Shown one piece after another: positions 1-8,814 of a DNA stretch of 64,000 nucleotides; positions within the stretch are counted from its first letter, which is position 1; the number at the start of each line of letters is the position of its first letter. Origin of the DNA: Pseudomonas sp. AB6 (lineage in GTDB: Bacteria; Pseudomonadota; Gammaproteobacteria; Pseudomonadales; Pseudomonadaceae); NCBI RefSeq assembly GCF_034314105.1, contig NZ_JAVIWJ010000001.1, forward strand, positions 2,171,501-2,235,500, written 5' to 3'. Both the position numbers and the translations under genes were made by a program. The notes below the pieces were generated by a model that saw only the letters and a list, made by a program, of their open reading frames with translations, was not told where the DNA came from and did not search any database.

Positions 1-86
1 GACCCACGCCAACTGATTCTTCTCGCTCGCGATCAATGCATAACTCATTGAATTAGAAATACTAATCAACTCTCAGGATTCTAAGC

Positions 87-1187
87 ATGTCAGCTCTCTT
101 TCAACCGTTTACCCTCAAAAGCGTGACACTGCGCAATCGCATTGTCGTGTCGCCGATGTGCCAATACTCGGCCATCGAGGGCGTAACCCAAGAGTGGCAC
201 CGCGTTCACTATGCCAGCCTGGCCCGAGGCGGCGCCGCGCTAGTGACCGTCGAAGGGACTTCAGTTTCGCCCGAAGCACGGATCAGCATTGGCGACGCAG
301 GCCTGTGGAATGACGAACAAGCACAAGCACTGCGGCCCATCGTTGCGTCGATCAAACACGCGGGTGCCGTACCGGGGATTCAGTTGGGTCACGCTGGCCG
401 TAAAGCCAGCGCCAACCGTCCGTGGGAAGGCGACGACCACATGGCTAAAGACGATCCACGCGGCTGGGAAACTCTATCTGCTTCGGCCATCGCCCTCGGC
501 GGCAGTCTGCCCAAAGTGCCTCGGGCCATGACCCTCGAAGACATCGCCAAGGCCAAAGCAGACCATGTGGCGGCTGTCATACGCGCCCGTGATGTCGGTT
601 TCGAATGGCTTGAATTGCACTTCGCCCACGGTTATCTGGCAATGGGTTTCCTGTCGAAACACTCTAATCAGCGCACCGATGAATACGGCGGCAGCTTCGA
701 AAACCGCGCGCGATTCATGCTCGAAACCCTCACCGCAGTTCGCGAAGTCTGGCCGCAGCATCTTCCGCTGGCCGTTCGTTTGGGGGTGATTGAATACGAT
801 GGTCAGGACGAAGAGCATCTGTCGGAGTCGATCGAACTGGCCAAACAGCTCAAGGCGATTGGCGTTGATTTACTCGACGTGAGCATGGGCTTTTCCATTG
901 CCACCCCCGACGTCCCTTGGGGCACGCCAGCGTTTCTTGCGCCTATCGCCCAACGTTTTCGCCGCGAAGTCGGCTTGCCGGTCACGGCGTCTTGGGGCAT
1001 GGGAACGCCAGAGCTGGCGGAAAAGGCCATTGCTGAAGGCCAACTAGATCTGGTGAGCATCGGCCGCGTCATGCTAGACAACCCGCATTGGCCGTTGCAC
1101 GCGGCCCGCAAGCTGGGAGTCGAAAACCCTTCCTGGGTCTTGCCTGCGCCATACGCCCATTGGTTGGAGCGTTACAGCGTCGCTTGA
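87..1187 (+). CDS. xenA: XenA-type old yellow enzyme (NADPH-flavin oxidoreductase)
   Basis: A 366-residue FMN-dependent ene-reductase of the YqjM/XenA branch of the old yellow enzyme family. Such enzymes use NADPH to reduce activated C=C bonds and nitro compounds in the cytoplasm. Visible features are the N-terminal PMCQY with Cys25 (the redox-modulating cysteine of XenA), the ELHFAHGYL motif carrying His178 and His181 that bind the substrate carbonyl, the EYGGSFENRARF segment, and the C-terminal APYAHWLERY typical of XenA. Length matches the family (about 360). The start has an AGGA about 9 nt upstream. It stands alone and is closed by a strong terminator at 1210-1238. Its natural substrate is not evident from context. 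Confidence 0.93.
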   Translation: MSALFQPFTLKSVTLRNRIVVSPMCQYSAIEGVTQEWHRVHYASLARGGAALVTVEGTSVSPEARISIGDAGLWNDEQAQALRPIVASIKHAGAVPGIQLGHAGRKASANRPWEGDDHMAKDDPRGWETLSASAIALGGSLPKVPRAMTLEDIAKAKADHVAAVIRARDVGFEWLELHFAHGYLAMGFLSKHSNQRTDEYGGSFENRARFMLETLTAVREVWPQHLPLAVRLGVIEYDGQDEEHLSESIELAKQLKAIGVDLLDVSMGFSIATPDVPWGTPAFLAPIAQRFRREVGLPVTASWGMGTPELAEKAIAEGQLDLVSIGRVMLDNPHWPLHAARKLGVENPSWVLPAPYAHWLERYSVA

Positions 1188-1209
1188 TCGATAGCGGTGT
1201 AAACAAGGA

Positions 1210-1238
1210 GGCATCCGCAGTAGCGGATGCCTTTTTTT
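1210..1238 (+). terminator. Rho-independent terminator of xenA
   Basis: A perfect 9-bp stem (GGCATCCGC / GCGGATGCC, 1210-1218 and 1223-1231) with a 4-nt loop is followed by seven T. It lies 23 nt after the xenA stop codon, so it ends that single-gene transcript. Confidence 0.9.
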
Positions 1239-1317
1239 GCTTTTGCCCATGAGAAAGACCTCGGCGTTCAGGCCATTGCGCTTAAACTGCGCGCTTATGA
1301 ATGAACGATATTTCTCT

Positions 1318-2268
1318 ATGAATTCGGATGCACTGTCCCTTCTGCGCGCCCATCTGCTTGATGCTTTAAATACCGCTCCCGAAGAAGCGCGGCGCCTGTT
1401 CCACGGCCGTGGCCGACGTTGGCCAGGCCTGGAAAATGTGACTGCGGACTGGCTGAAAGGCGTAGTGCTGGTGTCGCTGTTCAAAGAACTTGACGCCACT
1501 GAAATGACAGCTTTGCGCCAAATGCTCGAAGCACTGACCGTATCGCCGCAATGGCTGGACTGCGGTGCCCACACGCTGTTGCTGCAACATCGGTACTTAC
1601 AAGACAGCAGCACCGAGTGGTTGCTGGGTGAGCCGTTTGACCATGGCGTTATCATCGAACACGGTCTGCAATTCAAACTGGACTTTGGCCGAAATCAAAA
1701 CACCGGTTTGTTCCTCGACATGCGCTACGGGCGCAACTGGGTGAGAGCCCACTCCCAAGGCAAGCGGGTGCTCAATCTTTTCGCCTACACTTGCGGGTTT
1801 TCCGTGGCGGCGATTGCCGGTGGTGCGCAACAGGTGGTCAACCTCGACATGGCCAAAGCCGCCCTCAGTCGCGGGCGAGAAAACCATAGGCTTAATCAGC
1901 ACGATCTGAGCCGCGTAGGTTTCCTTGGCCACGACCTGTTCAAATCCTGGGCCAGGGTCAAGCGAGACGGCCCCTATGATCTGATCATCATCGACCCGCC
2001 ATCGTTTCAGAAAGGCAGCTTTGTCTTGACCAAGGATTATCAAAAAATACTCCGTCGGCTGCCCGGCCTGCTTAACAACCAAGGCATCGTACTGGCGTGC
2101 ATCAACGATCCGTCCATCGGATCAGATTTTCTCATCGACCACATGGCCATCGAAGCACCCAACCTGACTTTTCAATATCGCCTGGAAAACCCGCCTGAAT
2201 TCGCCGACGAACAGGTGGAAGGTGGGTTGAAGGCATTGGTATTTATAGTGGAGGCTATAGGTATTTAA
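1318..2268 (+). CDS. Class I SAM-dependent methyltransferase (RlmI/RlmK-like)
   Basis: A 316-residue methyltransferase of the group related to the 23S rRNA cytosine/guanine methyltransferases RlmI and RlmK-C. The SAM-binding motif I appears as VLNLFAYTCGFSVAA, the acidic motif II as VVNLDMAKAALSRGREN, and the catalytic-type motif IV as IIIDPPSFQKG. There is no PUA domain, so the RNA target is uncertain. The frame stays open upstream to 1237, but ATG 1318 places the protein start at a family-like N-terminus (MNSDALSLLRAHLLDAL) and avoids the upstream terminator. ATG 1297 is an alternative, and neither has a clear ribosome binding site. The substrate could be rRNA or a small molecule. Confidence 0.8.
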   Translation: MNSDALSLLRAHLLDALNTAPEEARRLFHGRGRRWPGLENVTADWLKGVVLVSLFKELDATEMTALRQMLEALTVSPQWLDCGAHTLLLQHRYLQDSSTEWLLGEPFDHGVIIEHGLQFKLDFGRNQNTGLFLDMRYGRNWVRAHSQGKRVLNLFAYTCGFSVAAIAGGAQQVVNLDMAKAALSRGRENHRLNQHDLSRVGFLGHDLFKSWARVKRDGPYDLIIIDPPSFQKGSFVLTKDYQKILRRLPGLLNNQGIVLACINDPSIGSDFLIDHMAIEAPNLTFQYRLENPPEFADEQVEGGLKALVFIVEAIGI

Positions 2269-2412
2269 CTGTCGGAGCACGCTACTGCGAGTTTGGTTTT
2301 TTTTAAAAAAATTCGACCCGCCGTGGTACCCCCTGGCTTGACATAAAGCCCTAAAAACAGACTATCGTTATTCACCTTCCCAACCCTGCGCGCATCGCAA
2401 CGGAGCGTTCCC

Positions 2413-3261
2413 ATGATCGACAGTCTGACCCGAGATGGCGTGGAGACTCTGTGCCGATTGATGGCCGAACGGCCGTTCATAGTGCTGACCGGGGCAGGTA
2501 TCAGCACCTCTTCCGGGATTCCTGATTACCGGAATAAAGACGGGGTACGCCGGGGCAAAGCACCCATGATGTATCAGGACTTCATCAACGCCCCCAACGC
2601 ACGCCAACGCTATTGGGCGCGCGCTATGCTGGGCTGGCCTCGGATCCGCCTGGCGCGGCCCAATGCGGCGCATGAAGCCTTGGCGGAGTTGCAGGCGCGG
2701 CAGTTGATTAACGGGGTTATTACGCAAAATGTCGACACGCTGCACGATCAAGCCGGCAGCCGCGACGTGATCGAACTGCATGGCAGTTTGCACCGGGTGG
2801 TGTGCCTAGAATGTGGACAGCGCACAGATCGCGATGCGATCCAAGTGATTCTGGAAACCCAAAATCCCTACCTGTCAGGTGTCGATGCGGTTCAGGCGCC
2901 AGACGGCGACACGTTACTCGACCCTGCGTTTGAAGCGCGCTTCCAAGTACCGCGTTGCCCACATTGCCAAGGCGATCGCTTGAAACCGGACGTGGTATTT
3001 TTTGGTGAAAACGTCGCCCAGTTGACCGCGATCAAAGCCATGCGCACGGTTGAACAGGCTCAGGGCCTTTTGGTAGTAGGTTCGTCGTTAATGGCGTTTT
3101 CCGCGTTCCGTTTGTGCCGAGCCATGGCCGATCAAAAAAAACCGTTGATCGCCATCAACTTCGGTAAAACCCGTGCCGATGACTTTCTTGATTTGAAAAT
3201 CGAGGCATCTTGTGAGGTATTGTTGCCGCTGATTGCCGAGCGACTAGACACTTTCGACTGA
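2413..3261 (+). CDS. NAD-dependent protein deacylase, SIR2 family class II
   Basis: A 282-residue sirtuin that would remove acyl groups from lysine using NAD. The NAD-binding signature is GAGISTSSGIPDYR near the N-terminus, followed by TQNVDTLH, the catalytic HG in ELHGSLH, and two zinc-binding pairs (CLEC and CPHC) bracketing an insertion. The GISTSSGIPDYRNKDG form is that of the SIRT4-like class II rather than the CobB type. ATG 2413 has GGAG at 2402-2405. The preceding 140 bp include an A/T-rich segment near 2290-2310 but no clear promoter. No partner gene is linked. Confidence 0.9.
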   Translation: MIDSLTRDGVETLCRLMAERPFIVLTGAGISTSSGIPDYRNKDGVRRGKAPMMYQDFINAPNARQRYWARAMLGWPRIRLARPNAAHEALAELQARQLINGVITQNVDTLHDQAGSRDVIELHGSLHRVVCLECGQRTDRDAIQVILETQNPYLSGVDAVQAPDGDTLLDPAFEARFQVPRCPHCQGDRLKPDVVFFGENVAQLTAIKAMRTVEQAQGLLVVGSSLMAFSAFRLCRAMADQKKPLIAINFGKTRADDFLDLKIEASCEVLLPLIAERLDTFD

Positions 3262-3387
3262 GCCAGCCTGCGCTAATGCGACAAGGCAGCGCACCCCCCC
3301 AATTAAACCGATCAATCCCTGCTTTTGCGTGTCAGATTAAGATGCTCGGCACTCTATCGGGCACCGTTGTTCAAACAGGGGCTGGCC

Positions 3388-3963
3388 ATGTACGAATACC
3401 TTGTAGATAGAATGACTATTGCGGATCTGATCAACGGCTGGATTTTTCGAGATCTTGGGCAATGGGAAAGCTTGCGCGAATTATTTCATCCAGAGGGCAC
3501 CATTGAGGTGACTTGGTTTGAAGGCCTTTTCAGTGAGTTCGTCAACGCCTCGATGCACATGGGCACTTCGGATTTACGAACCAAGCACTTCATTGCCGCG
3601 CCTATGGTGACGTTCAATGCGTGCCGAGCCATTGTGGAAACCAACGCGATCATCGTCGGCGAAAACGTCACCCTGGGATTGGGCTGCAGCGTACACAACC
3701 GCTTTTATGACTGGGTCGAACAACGCAACGGTGTCTGGAAAATCATTAAACGCCAGAGCATCTACGACCTGGGTTCGTTCACCTTCCCACAGGGCGTGGT
3801 CGACATAGACGCCGAGACTTTAGAGCGTTATCCCCGGGAATATGCGCCACTGGCCTATATGTTGGAAAAAAGCGGTTTCCCGGTAACGCGAAAGTTTGCT
3901 ACCAAAGGCAGCCAGATGGAGACCGACATGAAAACCGCCGGGTTGGCCTGGTTGGCGCGCTGA
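3388..3963 (+). CDS. NTF2-like / SnoaL-fold protein
   Basis: A 191-residue protein with the helix-rich start and cone-shaped barrel pattern of the NTF2-like superfamily (IADLINGWIFRDLGQWESLRELFHPEGTIEVTWFEG, with later repeats of the NRFYDWVEQRNGVWKI type). Such proteins may be small dehydratases, isomerases, dioxygenase beta-subunit-like, or binding proteins, and no specific catalytic set can be assigned. The frame opens at 3325, but ATG 3388 is preferred because it is preceded by an AGGG-type site and starts at the conserved domain. It is convergent with the DUF1989 gene. Confidence 0.75.
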   Translation: MYEYLVDRMTIADLINGWIFRDLGQWESLRELFHPEGTIEVTWFEGLFSEFVNASMHMGTSDLRTKHFIAAPMVTFNACRAIVETNAIIVGENVTLGLGCSVHNRFYDWVEQRNGVWKIIKRQSIYDLGSFTFPQGVVDIDAETLERYPREYAPLAYMLEKSGFPVTRKFATKGSQMETDMKTAGLAWLAR

Positions 3964-4006
3964 CACCCGTTCGCAAAGGGGCTGCCAGAGGGCAACCCCA
4001 CACGTG

Positions 4007-4858
4007 CTATTTTTCCCACTCAGGCTTGGCAATTTCCAAGCCGTGCATGCCCTTATAGGCCGCGCGTTCCGGTTGCTTCCAGCCGTCCAGCAGGCGGTCG
4101 TCAAGTTGATAGATTTCCACCCCCAGCGGCCGGCAAACGGTCAGTGGGTCTTGCGCGTCAGGCCCCCACATGGCCAAGGACAAGTCACCCCCCGGACAGG
4201 TAGACAGCGCGCACAACAGGTCGATTTCCGCGAAAAACTCAAGATAATCACCTTTCTTCGCCGGACAAGCTTTCATGAAATACATGTCGTCGTGATTAAG
4301 GCCGGTGCACTGAAAGATGTTCAACACATCATGCACATCGAACTCGGTCAGCCCATGAGGCAATATTGCCCGGGTCAAGTTCGAATGGCAGTGGTGATGA
4401 AAGTCTTCGCCGGTCAGCATCTTGTTCACGTAGGGGTCGCAACGGGTGCCGAGTAAGTCGTGCAGACGGCCGCCGTGCTCATCAATGCCGTACCCGGCAA
4501 GACTGTCGTCGGTGATAGTCGCCATCGGCCGCAGAAACGGCAGGTTCGACCATAGCCGATCATAGGTACTAACGTGGGCACCCTGAAGTTGCCGGGTTCG
4601 CGCCGCCCACATCCGCTCGCGGGGGTCATGAGCGTTCCAGATATTGAAATCGCCCACCTGTGGTCCTACCGGGGTTGTCACTCGAAACACCTGCCCTGCT
4701 GCGACTTTCCAGGCGTGCCCGGTACGGATCGGCACCTCGAATTGCTCGACCAACCTGCGTGCGTGTGTCTGTTCACGGATACGCTGATAAAAAGCTTTAT
4801 CGACGTTGAGCGCGGAGCCTTTACTGACCTGATAAGCCGCAGGGTAATCTTTGTACAT
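4007..4858 (-). CDS. DUF1989 (urea carboxylase-associated family) protein
   Basis: A 283-residue member of the DUF1989 family, whose relatives often sit beside urea carboxylase or allophanate hydrolase genes. Here no such gene is present. Family features are GQVFRVTTPVGPQVGDFNIWN near residues 50-75, a His/Cys-rich stretch (TGEDFHHHCHSNLTRAI), HDVLNIFQCTG and the CPAKKGDYLEFFAEIDLLCALSTCPGGD segment, where His and Cys residues probably bind a metal. It is transcribed alone toward the NTF2-like gene. The reaction is unknown. Confidence 0.8.
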   Translation of the reverse strand: MYKDYPAAYQVSKGSALNVDKAFYQRIREQTHARRLVEQFEVPIRTGHAWKVAAGQVFRVTTPVGPQVGDFNIWNAHDPRERMWAARTRQLQGAHVSTYDRLWSNLPFLRPMATITDDSLAGYGIDEHGGRLHDLLGTRCDPYVNKMLTGEDFHHHCHSNLTRAILPHGLTEFDVHDVLNIFQCTGLNHDDMYFMKACPAKKGDYLEFFAEIDLLCALSTCPGGDLSLAMWGPDAQDPLTVCRPLGVEIYQLDDRLLDGWKQPERAAYKGMHGLEIAKPEWEK

Positions 4859-5048
4859 GGGGCAATAGCCTCTCGTTGGAAGAAGGACTGACAGATTTGG
4901 CCGAATGAATGTAACAACTTATCGTGCCGAAAACGCCCCCTCCTTCCGCCGATCTGCAAGGCTTCCCGTATGCACACTCTTCCCGTGCGCGGCGCCCGCC
5001 CCTGCGCGTGAGCGTAGCCTTGCACCGGAAAACATCACCCGTTTGCCC

Positions 5049-5273
5049 TTAACTCTGCGCCCATTCAACGTCCGAAATACCAAAATGCTCGGCGTAGGGG
5101 CGCGAAACCCGAGGTACTCTTTCCAACCGATACTTTGGAATCCGGCCAATGCCAGCATCCACACTTGCGTGGTGCCAGGCCTCGGTATTGTCCATAAACT
5201 CAGCGCTGATATAGAACGATTTGAAACTGCCATTAAGCAAGTAATCGATTCTGTAGTGTTTGGAATGGTTCAT
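5049..5273 (-). CDS. Small conserved Pseudomonas protein (DUF6555-like)
   Basis: A 74-residue protein beginning MNHSKHYRIDYLLNGSFKSF and containing the EAWHHASVDAGIGRIPK segment. This resembles the short Pseudomonas proteins grouped as DUF6555, assigned from memory of the family. It has no signal peptide and no membrane segment. The single ATG at 5271-5273 has no strong ribosome binding site. It lies downstream of norR on the same strand with a 169-bp gap. Function unknown. Confidence 0.6.
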   Translation of the reverse strand: MNHSKHYRIDYLLNGSFKSFYISAEFMDNTEAWHHASVDAGIGRIPKYRLERVPRVSRPYAEHFGISDVEWAQS

Positions 5274-5442
5274 CTACTGGCGGCCTCATCAACTCAATCG
5301 TAGAGATCAGATGACACACCTCTGTTAAGAAAAATTCCGTGCTTAGTTCCGAGCGGTATAACAACAACTCAAGCGGATACAGTCGGTTACAGAGTGCAGC
5401 CAAATGGATGAGTCAAACGTGACAATTTGTCAGCACGCACTT

Positions 5443-6993
5443 TTAGCGAATACCTAGACGCTTGGCCAGCCGACTCAAATTGGCGCGGTCTATGCCTAAT
5501 TCTCGTGCCACCTCGGACCATTTTCCTTGGTGCCGGGTCAATGCTTCGACGATTAACGTGTTCTGATAAGCGTCCAGCGCCTCCTTCAAACCTTCGCCCT
5601 GACTGAGTCTGACAGCGTCGTTTTTCACCTCCGGCTCTGGTGGTGGTCGCTGTTCTTCTAGCCCCAGGTTTTGGGCCTCAATGGTTAAAATACGTGGCCG
5701 CTCGGCATGGCTTGAAAGTGCCTTTAGGGTGGCGCGACTAATCAGGTGTTCCAACTCACGAACGTTTCCCGGCCATTTATAAGCCACCAGAGACTTCTGC
5801 GCTTCAGTGTTCAAACGCAAACTGCGCAGGCCCATACGCGCACGATTTTCTTCGAGAAAAAAACCAGCCAGCAACAACACATCTCGCCCTCGCTCACGCA
5901 ACGAGGGCACCCGCAGCGGATAAACGCTCAGTCGATGATAGAGGTCAGCCCGAAAACGGCCGGCGCGCACCTCGTCGGCGAGGTCGCGGTTGGTCGCCGC
6001 AATAATTCGTACATCAACATGGTGTTCTTGGTCAGAACCTACCCGCTGCAGTTGGCCGCTTTGCAATACCCGCAGCAGTTTCGCCTGTACCGCCAGCGGC
6101 AACTCCCCGACTTCATCGAGAAAAATAGTGCCACCGTTGGCCAGTTCAAACTTGCCGCTGCGACCGTTAACCGCGCCCGAGAAAGCACCTTTGACATGGC
6201 CAAACAACTCGCTCTCGACCAGCAGTTCAGGCAAAGCAGCACAGTTAAGGCTGATCAACGGTCTCTGCGCTCGGGGTGATTGAAGGTGAAGGGCCTCGGC
6301 GACCAACTCTTTGCCGACGCCGGTTTCGCCGGTAATTAACACTGATAAGGCACTATTACCAACCAATTGAATTTCATGCTGAAGGCGTTTGTGGATAGGA
6401 CTCTGGCCCATCAGTTCTCGCGGCCCCCGGCCGCCCGCCGCGCGCTTGTAGACTTCTGCCAACTGACGTTGATCCTCAACATTTCGTGACAACTGGTTGA
6501 TTCGCTCGCTGGCCATTACCGTGGCGGCAGCCAGGCTGGCAAAGGCCTCAAGGGTGTCGAGGTCGACCCGGCCAAAGGTAGAGGGGTCCAACGCGTCAAG
6601 GGTGATCAGGCCCCAGGGTTTGTCCTGTATATACAAAGGGCAGCCGAGGCAGTCGTGGACTTCAAGGTGTCCGTGGTGGCCTTCGACCAAGCCATCGTAG
6701 GGGTCGGGTAGTCCGCAATCCGTTGAAAACCGAGTCGGGCTGCGGTTTTCCAAGAGAACTTTCAAACGAGGGTGTTCTTCAACCTTAAAGCGGCGGCCCA
6801 GCGTGTCTGGACTTAGCCCTTCCACCGACAGCGGAACCAGCACATCGCCCTCAAGCTTCAGTAAAGCCACCGCATCGCACGGCAACAGCTGACGCAACGA
6901 ACATAGCAGCCGTCGATAGCGCTCATCGTCGGGTAGATCCCGTGATAAATCGGCCACCAAAGGCACCAGCGCCAGCAGTAAAGGATTAGTCAT
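5443..6993 (-). CDS. norR: Nitric oxide-responsive sigma-54 activator NorR
   Basis: A 516-residue enhancer-binding protein with three parts: an N-terminal GAF domain (about 20-165) that binds non-haem iron and senses NO, a AAA+ domain (about 195-420), and a C-terminal Fis-type helix-turn-helix (about 475-516). The AAA+ part shows Walker A GETGVGKE at 222-229, Walker B TIFLDEVGEL and the sigma-54 contact loop, here GAFSGA rather than the usual GAFTGA. The GAF domain has the NorR-like LPDPYDGL and HDCLGCPLY segments. NorR normally activates a divergent NO-detoxification gene (flavohaemoglobin, norVW or norCB). Only remnants lie upstream here, and the DUF1330 remnant begins within about 50 bp of its start codon. 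Confidence 0.9.
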   Translation of the reverse strand: MTNPLLLALVPLVADLSRDLPDDERYRRLLCSLRQLLPCDAVALLKLEGDVLVPLSVEGLSPDTLGRRFKVEEHPRLKVLLENRSPTRFSTDCGLPDPYDGLVEGHHGHLEVHDCLGCPLYIQDKPWGLITLDALDPSTFGRVDLDTLEAFASLAAATVMASERINQLSRNVEDQRQLAEVYKRAAGGRGPRELMGQSPIHKRLQHEIQLVGNSALSVLITGETGVGKELVAEALHLQSPRAQRPLISLNCAALPELLVESELFGHVKGAFSGAVNGRSGKFELANGGTIFLDEVGELPLAVQAKLLRVLQSGQLQRVGSDQEHHVDVRIIAATNRDLADEVRAGRFRADLYHRLSVYPLRVPSLRERGRDVLLLAGFFLEENRARMGLRSLRLNTEAQKSLVAYKWPGNVRELEHLISRATLKALSSHAERPRILTIEAQNLGLEEQRPPPEPEVKNDAVRLSQGEGLKEALDAYQNTLIVEALTRHQGKWSEVARELGIDRANLSRLAKRLGIR

Positions 6994-7039
6994 TGTGACT
7001 CCGTGAGTGTGGTCATCAGGACCGCAGTCGCATTATCAG

Positions 7040-7222
7040 GCACGGCCTCAAAACGTGGTTATCGAATTCGAGAGCATGGAAAAAGCGCTCGCATGTTACT
7101 ACTCCCCGGAATATCAGGCCGCTAAACTCCAACGCGATGGCAACGAGGTCGCTGATCTGATGATTATCGAAGGCACGGATAACGATGTCGCGTTCAGCCC
7201 TGACATCGTTATCCGGTACTAA
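7040..7222 (+). pseudogene. 5'-truncated DUF1330 gene remnant
   Basis: The last part of a DUF1330 protein is readable in one frame: NVVIEFESMEKALACYYSP, then EYQAA and VADLMIIEG, ending at TAA 7220-7222. Intact members are about 95 residues, and the N-terminal half (the strand with the GGRFLARGG-type segment) is absent. The sequence immediately upstream belongs to the norR start region. I read it as a remnant left by a deletion or recombination. Confidence 0.65.
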
Positions 7223-7250
7223 CCGTCATCCACATCGAGGATTACTGAAA

Positions 7251-7492
7251 ATGACGGTCGTTCACAAAGCTGCTCAGGTGGGTTTTTCCAAGGAACGGGC
7301 AGGCACCGCCGAGTCCGTGATCATGAACCGCTTCCTGTCAGTGAGTTTCATCGCGGGGTTGCCGGCCGAGGAAAAAGCACAGGTGGCCGAGCAACTGCGT
7401 AGCTTGTCGCAACCCATCCGGCGCTGCGCGGACACGACACCATGGAGTTCCCGTACCAAACCCAGGCTTATCACTGCCAGCGCCTGGATTGA
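7251..7492 (+). pseudogene. C-terminal remnant of a SAM-dependent methyltransferase, frameshifted
   Basis: From ATG 7251 the frame reads a typical methyltransferase C-terminal region (VIMNRFLSVSFIAGLPAEEK, then VAEQLRSL). It then breaks near 7404-7408. The continuation is in the next frame (ATHPALRGHDTMEFPYQTQA, then YHCQRLD) to TGA 7490-7492. One single-base change joins the two. The SAM-binding N-terminal two thirds is missing, so this is gene debris, convergent with nemA. Confidence 0.65.
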
Positions 7493-7505
7493 AAAAACAA
7501 GGCGT

Positions 7506-8630
7506 TTACCCTGGGTACACCGGGTAATCGGTGAAGCCGACCTCGGTTCCGCCGTAAAGACCCTTGTGATTAAGTGGGTTGAGAGGCCAGCCGTTGATCA
7601 TCCGTTCTGGCAAGTCGGGATTGGCAATGTAGGGCCGGCCAAAAGCGATGAGATCAGCCAGACCCGCCTCAATGAGCCGAGCGCCGCGTTCGGCAGTATA
7701 ACGTCCGGCATAGATGATTCGGCCGCTGAATGCACTGCGTACATCGCGGCGGAATTGCTCGGGCAAATCGGGTGCGTTATCCCAGTCAGCTTCGGCGATG
7801 GAGACGTAGGCAACACCCGCGTTCTCAAGCACCTTGATCGCTTCAATGTAGGTGTGATGCGGGTCCTCTTCGACGAGCCCGATATACACACGGTCCTCGT
7901 CGGTACTGGTGAACAACGGGGAGAAGCGCACGCCCAGACGGTCAGGGCCTACCACCTCGACCACGGCCTGGATAATTTCCCGCAGAAACCGTAGCCGATT
8001 CTCCAGCGAACCGCCGTATTCATCATTACGCTGGTTGGCGTGCTCAGAGATGAACTGGTTGACCAAATAGCCGTTTGCCGAATGAATTTCGACACCGTCG
8101 AAACCTGCCGCCAAGGCATTGCTTGCCGCTTGTGCGTAGAGACCCACCAGCGCTTTAACCTCACCCGTGCTTAATGCACGCGGCATGGACGGCTCTACCA
8201 GGTCGCCAGTGCCTGGAGCGGTTTCGATGAACGCCTTGACTTTCTGCGCCTGAATAGCCGACGGCGCCACTGGGGATTCACCGTCGGGCTGCAAGGCATT
8301 ATGCGAAACCCGCCCAACGTGCCAGAGTTGCGCGAAGATCACGCCGCCGTCGGCATGCACCGCCTCGGTCACTTTCTTCCAGCCATCGATTTGCGCCTGG
8401 GTGTAGATGCCGGGTGTCCAGGCATAACCTTGCCCGCGCGGCTCGATCTGGGTGCCTTCGCTAACCATAAAGCCTGCCGTTGCACGCTGCCGGTAGTACA
8501 GCGACATCAAGTCGGTGGCGATGTCACCGGGCTGGGCGCTTCTCTGGCGGGTCAGTGGCGGGAAAACGATACGGTTTTTCAGGGTAAGGCGACCCAACTT
8601 AACGTGGGTAAATAGAGCGTCATTGTTCAT
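7506..8630 (-). CDS. nemA: Alkene reductase (N-ethylmaleimide reductase, old yellow enzyme family)
   Basis: A 374-residue FMN ene-reductase of the classical OYE/NemA branch, distinct from XenA at the start of the window. It shows KNRIVFPPLTRQRS near the FMN site, FAQLWHVGR, the substrate-binding pair His-x-x-Asn in VEIHSANGYLVNQFISE, NDEYGGSLENRLRF, and the FMN phosphate segment IAFGRPYIANPDLP. It would reduce electrophilic alkenes, quinones and nitroesters with NAD(P)H. It follows a DJ-1-like gene and a NemR-type repressor on the same strand, but a 184-bp gap with a strong hairpin separates it from them, so it may have its own promoter. Confidence 0.9.
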   Translation of the reverse strand: MNNDALFTHVKLGRLTLKNRIVFPPLTRQRSAQPGDIATDLMSLYYRQRATAGFMVSEGTQIEPRGQGYAWTPGIYTQAQIDGWKKVTEAVHADGGVIFAQLWHVGRVSHNALQPDGESPVAPSAIQAQKVKAFIETAPGTGDLVEPSMPRALSTGEVKALVGLYAQAASNALAAGFDGVEIHSANGYLVNQFISEHANQRNDEYGGSLENRLRFLREIIQAVVEVVGPDRLGVRFSPLFTSTDEDRVYIGLVEEDPHHTYIEAIKVLENAGVAYVSIAEADWDNAPDLPEQFRRDVRSAFSGRIIYAGRYTAERGARLIEAGLADLIAFGRPYIANPDLPERMINGWPLNPLNHKGLYGGTEVGFTDYPVYPG

Positions 8631-8718
8631 GCTGGGTATTCCGGATTAAGAAATTAAACACCTGGCCTTGCTAGGTTGAAATCAGGTCGGCCGTGCGTCT
8701 AATCCTGTGACACGCTTC

Positions 8719-8742
8719 GATGCGCAGTGGGAACTGCGCATC
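8719..8742. other. Perfect inverted repeat between the DJ-1 gene and nemA
   Basis: GATGCGCAGT and ACTGCGCATC form a perfect 10-bp stem with a GGGA loop. It lies in the gap between the DJ-1-like gene and nemA with no T-run on the transcribed strand. It could be a processing or attenuation hairpin or a REP-like element. Confidence 0.6.
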
Positions 8743-8814
8743 TACTGGGTTGAGGTCATGTGTTTGCACACGCTCATGCGGTAAAACTAAGCCACTGGGC
8801 TTAAATCAGCGGGT

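Noticed and set aside
7185..7994. A 269-residue plus-strand frame running into nemA
   Set aside because: Only its first part (7251-7410) is real remnant sequence; the remainder is the antisense of nemA.
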